Part shown: positions 35,996-46,268 of the stretch, in pieces
How the letters are laid out: every line of letters begins with the position of its first letter
Position numbering within the stretch: position 1 is the stretch's first letter
Assembly: GCF_032854445.1 (NCBI RefSeq)
Contig: NC_088300.1
Coordinates: 44,635,682 to 44,699,681, forward strand
From: Liolophura sinensis
Lineage: Eukaryota > Mollusca > Polyplacophora > Chitonida > Chitonidae
Length of the DNA: 64,000 nucleotides
Reading direction: 5' to 3'
Notes under the pieces: generated by a model
Told to the model about the DNA's origin: nothing
What the model saw: only the letters and a program-made list of their open reading frames with translations
Databases searched by the model: none
Made by a program: the position numbers and the translations under genes

Positions 35996-36074
<79 letters not shown>
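35996..36074. repeat. AT microsatellite
   Basis: About 79 bp of uninterrupted alternating AT. It runs straight into the left arm of the palindrome that follows. Confidence 0.95.
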
Positions 36075-36076
<2 letters not shown>

Positions 36077-36090
36077 TTGGATGAATTTCA

Positions 36091-36130
<40 letters not shown>

Positions 36131-36147
36131 TGAAATTCATCCAAGCA
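36074..36147. repeat. Perfect 74-bp palindrome with AT core
   Basis: The left arm tgcttggatgaatttcacc (36074-36092) is exactly complementary to the right arm at 36129-36147. The 36 bp between them are pure alternating AT and so also self-complementary. The whole 74 bp can fold into one hairpin or cruciform without mismatch. Copy B has no counterpart. The 84-codon tyrosine/isoleucine frame here is an artefact. Confidence 0.95.
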
Positions 36148-36802
36148 GATGTTATTAATCGTTCTCGGAGACCTTTGTTATAACGCTTATTTGCATTCTA
36201 TTTCAGTCATCTGAATAGAAGTATGTATTTCTCTCCTACCCTAATCTGAAGACTTCCAATGCAGTATACACTAGCAAAATATGTTCTCGTCCGCCAACAC
36301 CTAGGGAGCAGACTAGTGGTTAGTATCTGTACGTTTGAGCTTTGAAGTCGAGGGTAACTTGTCAGTATTTAGTGTCAGTAATGTCTAACTCACCTCTGAT
36401 GTTTGGCTAGTCACCTCTCACACTGACGTTCACCAGATATACCCAAACTTACTTATGACTGTTTCCAGGCTAGGTTTTCTTTCCGCCATATCGAACATTG
36501 TTTTTAATTTCCTACGTAATAAGAAGAACACTTGAGCTAAAAACTAACAATCGTGTCTATTGCCGGTCTCTGGTGTGTGTGAAGAAATACTCCGAAAGTA
36601 AGTAAGGGTCAATTAACTGCTTTACTCTTTTTCAACTGACACGTGTTTTCAGTTAACTTATCTGGATGTCGACCTATAAGTGGCATGCGTATGTTTTATT
36701 GCACAACACAAATCCAAACCTTTCCGGTAGAGTGTATAGAAGAAATACATAGTATTTCTGCTGGTCTTGATGCAGATTTTTTATCTGAGTGTAAAGCAGC
36801 AC

Positions 36803-38040
36803 ACTGAAGTTAGCAGCGGGTTAGTTATTAGTTATTAGCTATTCGAATAACTAATAACTAACTCAGCAGCGGGTTAGTTATTCGAATAACTAATAACTAA
36901 CTCAGCAGCGGGTTAGTTATTTCAATAACTCATAACTAACACAGCAAAGAGTTAATTATTCGATTAACTAATAACTAACAGCAGTGAGTTAGGTAATCGA
37001 AAAACTAATAACTGCTCTTTAGTTAGTTCAAATCAGTTATTTAGATAACTAATAACTAACCAGCAGTTATTAATTATTCGAAAAATTAACTTGCTGATCT
37101 TTAGTGAGTCCAAATCAGTCATTGGAATAACTAATAACTAGCCAGCAGCGGGTTAGTTATTCGAAAAACTAAAAAATTTGTTTTTTTGAATTTTTGAGTT
37201 AGTTATTCGAACTAGCAGCGGGTTAGTTATTCGAATAACTAGTAACTAACCAGCAGCAGGTTAGTAAATCGAATAACCAATAACTAACTAGCAGCGGGCT
37301 ACTAATTCGAAATCAGTTATTTGAATAACTAATAGCAAACACAGCAGCGGTGTAGTTATTCAAAATCAGTTACTCGTATAACCAATGACTAACACAGCAG
37401 CGGGTTAGCCATTCCAACTATCAGCGGGTTAGTTATTCGAATAACTAATAGCAAACACAGCAGCGGTGTAGTTATTCAAAATCAGTTACTCGTATAACTA
37501 ATGACTAACACAGCAGCGGGTTAGCCATTCCAACTATCAGCGGGTTAGTTATTCGAATAACTAATAACTAACTCAGCAGCGGGTTAGTTATTCTAACTAT
37601 CAGCGGGTTAGTTATTTGAATAGCTAATAACTAACCAGCAGCAGATTAGTTACTCGAATAACCAATAACTAAGCCAGCACCGGTATAGTTATCTGAAAAA
37701 CTAATAACTAACGGTTAGTTCGAATAATTGAATTGACTGATAACAAACTTAATGCTCTTCGGTTATTTCAAATCAGTTATTTGAATAACTAATAACTAGC
37801 CAGCAGCAGGTTAGTTATTGGAATAACCAATATCTTACCCAGCAGTTATTCAAAATCAGTTACTCGAATAACTAATGTATAGCACTGCAGCGGGTTAGTC
37901 ATTCGAACTAGCACCAGGTTAGTTATTTGAATAACTAATGACTAACCAGCAGCGGGTTAGTTATTCACATAACTAACCTGCTGCTGTGTTAGTCATTAGT
38001 TATTCGAATAACTAATAACTAACCCGCCGCTAACTTCAGT
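36803..38040. mobile_element. Palindromic tandem array with inverted termini (foldback-like)
   Basis: About 27 units of 37-56 bp share cagcagcgggttagttattc followed by gaataactaataactaac. Each unit contains the self-complementary core gttattcgaataac, and often the longer gttagttattagttatt paired with aataactaataactaac. The outer ends are inverted repeats of about 34 bp with one mismatch: actgaagttagcagcgggtt at 36803 reads outward on the other strand from 38040 as actgaagttagcggcgggtt. No target-site duplication could be seen beside the termini. The array is absent from copy B. It resembles foldback elements, whose long inverted termini consist of short tandem units, but a palindromic satellite is the alternative. 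Confidence 0.75.
37323..37553. repeat. Recent 116-bp tandem duplication within the palindromic array
   Basis: Blocks starting gaataactaatagcaaacac at 37323 and 37439 are nearly identical over 116 bp (the visible difference is taaccaatg versus taactaatg), while other units in the array are far more diverged. Confidence 0.9.
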
Positions 38041-38273
38041 CTCCCCTTTTGAGCGACGGGAATTCTTAATATGGTTTGGCAATACAGTCTAATATTGTGC
38101 TTTACCTTGTAATATGTTTGGGGCTGTCAGGAAGTATTACCATGGTAGCGTTATTTCCTTAGATTGTTTCTCCAAACGGATGTCTTGTTATAGCACAGCC
38201 GTATATATATTATTCCATTCATTTATCTGTGGCATCGCTAATGACAGTTATACATAAACTGTGTGTGGGGGGA

Positions 38274-38312
38274 TGCGCGCGTGCGGGCGCGTGCGGGCGC
38301 GTGCAGGTGCGA
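38274..38312. repeat. GC-rich alternating purine-pyrimidine tract
   Basis: The decamer gcgcgtgcgg is repeated about three and a half times right after gtgtgtgggggg, giving a short CG/TG alternation with Z-DNA potential in otherwise AT-rich surroundings. Confidence 0.85.
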
Positions 38313-39122
38313 GCTTGCTCATTTGTGCGTTTTCACCACAACGTGTATGGCTACCTCAACTTGAATCTGATGACATGGAAAACAGATCACAGTGCAACTG
38401 AATCTGAACATGAATTAAAGGCACTGTCACTTCAGGTTCGGCTCAAAGTAATGATATAAAGGGAGCATTTACACGGGTAAGATCAAGGGGTCGGAATACA
38501 AGTGGCCTAAGAGTCGGTCGTGTTATTGATCGCATCGAACAAACTACAACAAATAGTTACATTGGACCGGATCGCCTTTATGTCCACGTGGCTTTAGATG
38601 AACGCTGAAAGTGAAGGCAAGGCATCGGCGCATATTCATCATGTAAATACTTACTGTATGAATATAAGAGTGCGAAATTAGATAGTTATACTGGGACCAT
38701 TTTTTCCTTGATTACTTGCTAGCCTCTAAATCTGTCTTATCAGAACTTCCACACCACCAGTTGTTTAAATGTATCCTGTAGAACACGCGACTGTAGTTGA
38801 GAAGGTGTATGTATAAAACAGATCGTAACTACCACACTTTTGCTCAGAGGCCCTCATGGATGTTTATATTACCGTATTTTCTTTTAAATGGGGCAAACTT
38901 ATAACAGATTTAGTAGTACCTACAATACGAGCATATCATCATTGAAGTATAACTAACCGATCAGCTTTTTCCTCTACGAGATTATACACAGTAGGTTAAC
39001 ATACTACAGTTATTTGACAATTGTTTGCATTAACCTAACCCTTTTCTTCGATGGATTTTCTGGTTTTGATTTCATCCGTTTGATGTGACCACTGTAAATG
39101 GGCAGGATGCTGTAAAATGAAA

Positions 39123-39489
39123 GGAATCATCTCAGAGTTAATGCCGCAATACTCATGCAGCGATGTCTGGAATCATCTCAGAGTTAATGCCGCAATAATC
39201 ATGCAGCGATGTTTAGAATCATCTCAGAGTTAATGCCGCAATAATCATGCAGCGATGTTTGGAATCATCTCAGACTTGATGTTGCAATAATCATGCAGCG
39301 ATGTTTGGAATCATCTCAGACTTGATGATGCAATAATCATGCAGTGATGTCTGGAATCATCACAGACTTGATGATGCAATAACCATGCAGCGATGTTTGG
39401 AATCATCTCAGACTTGATGTTGCAATAATCATGCAGCGATGTCTGGAATCATCTCAGAGTTAAGTCGCTATAATCATGCAGCAATGTTT
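39123..39489. repeat. 46-bp minisatellite, 8 copies
   Basis: The unit is ggaatcatctcagagttaat followed by gccgcaataatcatgcagcg and atgttt. Starts at 39123 and 39169 set the 46-bp period. Two subtypes alternate in blocks: gagttaatgccg (outer copies) and gacttgatgatg/gttg (inner copies). Copy B keeps only a single diverged unit at the matching site (near 47605), so the expansion is specific to copy A. Confidence 0.92.
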
Positions 39490-42215
39490 GGACACCAGGG
39501 TGAACCTTGTTCAAGAAACAATCAGAGGCTTTCAACGAAATCATTATTTGCACGCGGACATTACAGACCATTCAAAGTATATCCTGTATATATACGTTGG
39601 TATTCGGTTCAATAAGCAGAAAAATCTTCATAATAAGAAACCGTGCATAACGCTACAGACAGAAAAACGGTCAAACGTAAATGTGGAATCATATGACCGT
39701 GTTAATATGGGTTCCAAATGTACAAGAACCAGTGTTTAATAACGCGGTGTTTATCAAGCTTGTCTTTGGTTTAATCTAAAAGGTCTCCGACACTAAAACC
39801 CCGATTATGACAGGACTTCCCCGAAGCTCAACGGTCTGACCCGAAAAACACCTGTTTGCTTGGCTCTATCAACGTCTCATTCTGTTAACATAACGCCCAG
39901 GTGTCCTGTTATGACCTGTTGGAACAAAGGACTCTAGATTATACAAATTATTTTGTCTAACGACCGCAACAAGGCTAATGAGATCAGCCTAAATGCGGGA
40001 TAAGTTCAGGGCTTGCGAAGTTTGCAAAGGTTGTCTTCTCTTTTTTTGTTTGGCTAATGTCATCAGGAAAAACTCCATAGATGGATCCCTGGGTTTTCTG
40101 TAACAGGTCAGCGTCCTTGATGTTGTTGTGATTGTCCTTGCTGGGGACAGTGTCTTTCTTGTTGTCTAAATTGTAGGGTGCAATTTAGTTACATTATGCA
40201 CAACAGTTATACTTCTTCGTGCTTTTGAAACATCTGCAGAACATATATGTCTATATACGTGAATACAATGTGTCACCATTCATGGAAGGGTTTGTCGCGG
40301 ATTGGTGGTTGTACCAGAGAGCATAAAGAACATGTACCACGACACAGAATAACGAATTTAAGTCACTGTCCCCAGAGAGTTGAGGAAAACTATACAGCAG
40401 TACAAAACAGATGTGATGAAATACTAACACAAGCGGGAGATGAATGGAGAATTTTTACATCATCCGAGTGGAAGACAAGAAAGAATGAATAAAGCCTCGA
40501 AGGTGTCAAGATAAAAGGCTTGTACACATATCCCCCGTAAACACTGATTGCTTTTATCTGCCGTTTTTGAGACGATGTTTATAGGCAATGCCGGACTAAA
40601 TCATCTGTATATCATAACTTGTACAAACCATGTAGCATTAAATCTTAAGCTCGGACACTTTATCTTGGTAATGTATGCTTTCGTGAATTGGCCAACGGCG
40701 ACAATGTGAGAGGAGATGGAAAACTCGGTCCAGAACCTCACAGCTAAGTCCAGAATCTATCTGCCATGTACCACAGCGTGTCAAAAGACAAACTTCCTAA
40801 TACACCACAGGCTTCCTTCACAGACGGCGTTAACACGTTTAGGTAGACTGGGCTGTTGAGAAGTTTATTTATTGAGCATCCTTGCATACTTTTGCAACAG
40901 TTCATCCTGTACAGTTTCATCCGTCGTACTTTGGTATACCATGGAATCCAACAGCCCTATAGGTTGGAGCTGTCAGGATAATGTAAAAGTTGAAAGGCAC
41001 TTCTTAAAAACTAGTGCCTGGTCTGCAACTTGTTTCTGTGAAACCATGACGGTACCAAGTTCCTTTTTAAATGGATAAAACATCCCGGAACTGGAATCTC
41101 ATATCATGGAAAATCAATTAACCAAGTTTCGTTTCAATACAAGGAAACATTTGAAAAATAATAAAACAGGACTAATTGACTGACTGACGGACAGACTGTC
41201 GGACTGACAGACGGACTAATAAATCAAAGTTAAAAGGATGACTAACCCACCAGTATATAAGTTAAGCATACACGGACGGATGGTGGGATACTGTGGGGCA
41301 TCTCGAGATAGGACGGCAATGTGAAGAGTTACAGGGAATCTATATACCTGTAAGGATTTAAAAAACATACGAAAATAAACGACACAGAGTTATATTACTA
41401 AACAACCCACAGCTTTTTTCTACCAAAACTAACACTCTATTGGCACTCTCAACTAGCATGGTTATTTATGTCATTTCTACATAGCTCTTTAAATCTTGTC
41501 TGTTTTAGCTCATGAATGCAGTCAGGAGAACGTTCATTAATACTGACTTCATTAAATTTGAGAAGACGCAGCTTGCGCAAGTTGGCGGGGTTTTATTTTC
41601 CTCTTCTTTTTAGTACCAGAAGTAAGGAGGGTTAAACATTTTTATGAAAGCTGCAGTGTGAAGTAGTGCATCTTTAAAGTTGTCAAGTTGTAATGCCTTC
41701 ATAGAGGAGGTAGATCCACAGGACGAGGTATTAACTGTTAGTTCATCTGGCTGCTCATTTATCAGGGGCTGATTAAAGTCATACCTGTAGCGCCGATGGT
41801 CTGCTTAATTATACTGCCCACTTGGTGTGTGTTGGGCTGCTGAAGACTGCTACACTGGACCACCACGCCGTTTTTCTGATTAAAATTTTAGCCGTGGGCT
41901 GGTATATTGAAAACTGTTTTCAGTTTTATTTACTTCCGCCATAAACATTCACGTATCATCCGTTTCTCAGGGCGCCCTCAGCCGGCATGCGTCTGTATTA
42001 CCGCCAGTGTGACGAGAGAGTTGGAGCCGTCTACGGCGATATTTAGTATCGTTGGGTACATTCCAAAGGTGCCATTCATGCTATGGTCATGTAGGTAGAT
42101 TGTCTTTCTGTTTGGCGTTAAATTCTCATCAAATAGATACTTAAAACTTCAAAGATCGAGCGCTTCTTCGGTTGCTTGCTCGAAGATAGGAAAGAGGTCT
42201 AATAACAATGTACTA

Positions 42216-42300
42216 CCGGTTTCGTCCCACCATAATATTGGCGACGGTCGAATAAGTGAAATATTCTTGATTATGGCGTAAAACACCAATCAAATAAATA
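42216..42300 (+). mobile_element. SINE-A 3' tail fragment
   Basis: ccaccataatattggcgacg, then aataagtgaaatattcttga, then gcgtaaaacaccaatcaaat and a short aaataaa end. The head and body are missing. Confidence 0.85.
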
Positions 42301-42455
42301 ATGAAATAAAATGTACTTATAAAATTCCCCTGTGAGATACTTGACAAATGGCCACTCAAAACAACTATATCAACTGTGATGCCCCTCACAGTTAAGCTGT
42401 TTCGTGAAGCTTGCTTCTTCCCCATGTGTGACAGTGTGACGATTCTTGTGTAAGG

Positions 42456-42697
42456 GGGTTAGCACGGCAGCGTGGCGCAATAGCCCATGAGCCTGTCACC
42501 AATGCGGTCGCTGCCAGTTCGCTCAAGCTGGCTACCTTTCCGATCGTACGAGGGAAGGTCTACCAGCAAGCTGCAGATGGTCGTGGGCTTCCTGCGGGCT
42601 GTGCACGGTTTTTATCCCGCCACAATGCTGGCCGCCGCCGTGTGAATGAAATATTCTTGAGTACAGCAACGGCGTACAACAGTCAAATAAACAAATA
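42456..42697 (+). mobile_element. SINE-A copy, nearly complete
   Basis: It starts at the ggttagcacggcagcgtggc head remnant, runs through gagcctgtcaccaatgcggt, aaggtctaccagcaagctgc, cacaatgctggccgccgccg and gaaatattcttgagtacagc, and ends caacagtcaaataaacaaat. The A-box is lost at the 5' end and the B-box region is mutated (cagttcgctcaag), so polymerase III transcription is unlikely. Confidence 0.88.
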
Positions 42698-43227
42698 TAC
42701 TCGTTGTGTTATCCTTCAGAAGGAGGATTGTTTTATCGTTCCCCTCCCACTGAGGGTATAATTATAAGCAGGCTGACTTCTTCAGTCAAGATTGATCAAG
42801 CCTCTGTAAATAAGAGTGCTGGGTAGAAAAATTCCAGAAGAGTCACCGTGGAGAGGCGTCTTTTCCTGTGGACAATGCTGCTGTTAGATCAGACTGAGCA
42901 AACAGATTTCTCCCGAATTCCTGTCGGAATAGCAACTCTTCTCAATTGGTTCTAGCATTCCTAATCAGCATTAGACTTGTCGCATTGATATGCATCGCCA
43001 CGCTCTCATATGACAAGGAATGTAGTCTGCTTTTCTGGAACGCTTGAAGTTGATTAAAAAAAACTGTAGATGCAACCTTTGTATAACGTAATGGCCATAC
43101 CGTGGGTGACAGTAGGCAGACAATAGCCACACTGAAGTAGTAGACTGCCCATGGATGAACACATGTGTGCCGTTATACGACAACCAGTTAATTATTCTGG
43201 TTCCAAGTTCGTGCACGTTGCAAAGAC

Positions 43228-43553
43228 TGTTACGAGTCAGCAACAGTGAGCACAGATGACTATGACACCTGTCTAAATTAATTGACAATACTTTAATTCT
43301 ACAAAAAAATTTACACTCTATAACTATAACACATTTCTATAATTACAACACATTTTCACAATTGCACCATGCTGTGGTGACCCAGACAATGTACAAGACA
43401 GAGTACCTAGCTGAAGAGCTAAAGTCCTGGTTTTAGACATGTCCCTTTCGTGCGATTCCGGAGCAACAGGCGAAGTCCTGGTGTGAGACTTGGTCTTGGT
43501 CCTTGCGCGAAAGTCCTCCGGATAATGGATCAGATATGGTGGCAGCGGTGGGA
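43228..43553 (+). mobile_element. Putative LTR-retrotransposon fragment: LTR end plus tRNA-Leu primer-binding site
   Basis: tggtggcagcggtggga at 43537-43553 is exactly complementary to the 3' end of eukaryotic tRNA-Leu of the type ending CCGCTGCCA with added CCA, the arrangement of a reverse-transcription primer-binding site. Four bases upstream a TG...CA segment from 43228 (tgttacgag) to 43532 would make a 305-bp LTR. The containing stretch (about 43226-44065) is absent from copy A, consistent with an insertion. No gag or pol frame, second LTR or target duplication was found, so the element would be a truncated remnant. Confidence 0.45.
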
Positions 43554-43844
43554 TGGTGAAAGTCCTCCCGATAACGGATCGGATGGCCTAGACAATCAAT
43601 TTTGAAAATCCTGTTATCTACATAGATCTCAAGGTGAGAAGGTAATAGACGACACGTCCAATGCGGTGACCGGTGTACACCAGTTCACCGTATTCCAATA
43701 CGAATACTATAGAATAGGTCAGTACCAAACGAGGCTATGGTCTGCCTCTCTAACTCTGCCCACTGGCAGATATGCTGGGTCACGGCTTGGTCAGCTAGAA
43801 TTAGCCAGTCATCGTTAGCCAATCAATCGCACAAACACATGCAG

Positions 43845-44001
43845 CCCTTGGGTCGCTACGTGATGCAAGGCTGCATGAAACCTTCTGAAGCCCTTGGGTC
43901 GACCCGTGTTGTAAGGCTGCGTGAAGCCCTCTGAAACCCTTGAGTTCACCCGTGAAGTAAGGCTGCATAAAGCCCTAGAGTCGACCCATGGTGTAAGGCT
44001 G
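43845..44001. repeat. 46-bp tandem repeat, ~3.5 copies
   Basis: Units begin cccttgggtcgctacgtgat (43845), cccttgggtcgacccgtgtt (43891), cccttgagttcacccgtgaa (43937) and ccctagagtcgacccatggt (43973), all sharing aaggctgcrt. It lies inside the copy-B-specific insertion downstream of the primer-binding-site motif. Confidence 0.88.
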
Positions 44002-45327
44002 ATAACATGCATATAAATAAATACATACATATAATACATACAATACATATTCCCTCAACTGTCAGCACAAATTCCTGAAACTGTTTCATTGTTTTTGGTT
44101 ATTCGTCGTGATCCCATTTATATCAAACGCCATTAAACATAAGTTAGAAAGAAGCAACATTGAATTTGTTATAATCTAAGACATAATGGAACTCAGAACT
44201 GATGCAAGGCCTACTTTTTACGAACCAGATGCCTGCAATAAAGACTGAAATGTAAACTTCGTAAAAAGGTGCCTACCAGTCAATATATCAAACATACAAT
44301 TCCTTAAAATGTACCTAATATTCCTGAAAATGAAACTACCATTCCTTTAATGTTTTCCAAAGCACCTGTGTTCAAAAGATAAGTTAGATTGAAAAGTCAG
44401 AGTTTTTATACTGTGCAAATTGACCTGAATCTTACAAACCAACTTCAAAGATTGTTTGTAATAGTCACTCCCACCAGATGGATGTATTATGAATATGGGA
44501 AAAGACACATTCCATCCACTCCCGGCAAATCTACTCTGGTTATCAGTTCATTACACGTACAGCAGTAAAACCTCCACGCACTTAGATGACGTCCACGGAC
44601 GCATGATTACGTAACGTCTCTATTAAACTCACTATATTATGCCCACGTCTGTTGTCTGATTCTTATCGCTCATGAAAAAATGAAACGATAAAAAAAACTG
44701 GAAAACTGAAACGTTGAACAATACACAATGCATTTAAATTGTGTTTTAAATTTCATGTGGTGGGGTGGGGGGGTACCAAGGTGACGAAGGTTGCGTGAAT
44801 TTACCTGGTGTGAAACGAGGAACACTGTTAAACTGATGCGCCTGGCAAAACACTTGGCTTTGTAAAAATAGCCGCATAATGTGCAGCTCAGTTTTAGTTG
44901 ACAAAGGTTAAAGAAGCTTTAATTTCATAAATCTCGACGACAACCTTAACTACTTAAGTGGATTGGATGGATGGGTTAACTGATTGTCAGTGATAAAAGT
45001 ATGACAGAACAAGAGTGGGGTTTTTTTTTCCAATGAGTTATTAATTCCTTATAATATCCCCTGTTATATAATAACTGTTTACAGTGAGACTAGCCCGCTG
45101 TGACAACCTTGGCCTAAATTTCCACGGGTTTTGTTCTCTGCAGAGCAGACTTAATAAACAAGGAATACGGCTACAATCGCTCAACATAACATTTAATTAT
45201 TATTTGATTTCACTGACTCGGGTTTTTTTTTACTTATATGATGGTAGTAAGGTTAATGGCTGGAGAAGACAAGAGTCTCTGAGGCAAGGCATCGCTCTGC
45301 GTCTGGTAACCAGATACTCCTGACTCT

Positions 45328-45366
45328 GAAACTACAGACGGAAACTACAGACGGAAACTACAGACG
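45328..45366. repeat. 13-bp tandem repeat, 3 perfect copies
   Basis: gaaactacagacg is repeated three times without mismatch. Confidence 0.95.
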
Positions 45367-45528
45367 GAACATCTCGTCATCATAGATAGTCACGCACATT
45401 GCATCAAAAGTAGAAGAACAGAGTATGCAGATAAAAATATGCCCTAATATTTTGATGCAATACTGTAGTTGTCGACCAAGGGTATTTATCTAGAGTAGAA
45501 TGATGGGTGTAATTTACAACGTGATTTG

Positions 45529-45549
45529 ATAATAATAATAATAATAATG
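45529..45549. repeat. AAT trinucleotide microsatellite
   Basis: Seven ATA/AAT units in a row. Confidence 0.9.
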
Positions 45550-46177
45550 ATACAACCATGTTGCCTTTGTATACAGATGGACATTATTTTTAGAGACTGA
45601 CCCTGATTACTGATATGATACCAATCGGCTATTTCACAATTACAGGACATGTGCTTTACCCATGTAATGGGGTCACTTGTAAGGATTTAAATAGCACGTT
45701 TTTACATGCACCCTGATCTCACAGCTGTAGTACAGATCTCTGAAACCATCTCAAATTTTTCCCCGCTATTGATAACTCTTACACATTTTGTGAGTTACTA
45801 GTTGCTTGCTGGTTGCTTACTGGTTGAAGTTGTTTTAATGTCCGCCTGTAACTAGAAATATGTTTTTCGCTAAATCTGTCTTAAAAAGTGAGGACTTTAA
45901 AGGCAGTTGCACCAGTAAAATACGTTCGCCTCTTTTCCCTCCATGAGGCGTAGATCCAGGGTTAGTGTCCACATCTTTTCAACTTTGAAGTCGATGATGA
46001 CTTGTCAGTGTTTCGTATCACGAACTGAGGTCTGATGTTTGGACTATAGTCATCTCTCTCCTTGACGTTCACCAGATATACCCTAACTTACTTGTGACTG
46101 TATTTCATGCTAACACACTTCAAATTCGTTTTTTCGCCATATTGAGCAATGTTTCAATTTAACAAACAGAACCATTG

Positions 46178-46213
46178 ACACAAATACTTACGCGCGCGTA
46201 TGAGTATTTGTGT
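46178..46213. repeat. Nested inverted repeat with CG-alternating loop
   Basis: acacaaatact (46178-46188) pairs perfectly with agtatttgtgt (46203-46213). Between them, tacgcgcgcgta is itself palindromic. A SINE-A tail begins a few bases later. Confidence 0.85.
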
Positions 46214-46218
46214 GTTTA

Positions 46219-46268
46219 CGTCGTATAAGTGAAATATTCTTGAGTACAGCATAAAACACCAATCAACT
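46219..46268 (+). mobile_element. SINE-A 3' tail fragment
   Basis: cgtcgtataagtgaaatatt, cttgagtacagcataaaaca, ccaatcaa. Only the last ~50 bp of the element remain. Confidence 0.85.

Larger units (their letters stand above)
30612..40010. repeat. Segmental duplication copy A (~9.4 kb)
   Basis: Collinear matches to copy B run through the whole interval: ggttgtaccagagagc (30642/40307), gaatggagaatttttacatc (30797/40443), tgtcggaatagcaactc (33930/42924), ctctcatatgacaaggaatg (34013/43004), ctgtttcattgtttttggtt (34303/44080), gacgttcaccagatatac (36425/46064) and cgaacaaact (38536/46809). Offsets are 9665 bp at the left, 9639 at 36.4 kb and 8273 at 38.5 kb. The 1366-bp drop is almost entirely explained by the 1238-bp palindromic array present only here. 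Identity by eye is about 70-85 percent in the better blocks. No gene is recognised inside. Confidence 0.88.

Noticed and set aside
42971-43288. 105-codon reverse frame in copy B, partly matching copy A (ADYIPCHMRAW)
   Set aside because: Only about 30 codons keep the frame in copy A. Further upstream the copies differ by frame-breaking changes, so shared DNA rather than shared coding explains the match.
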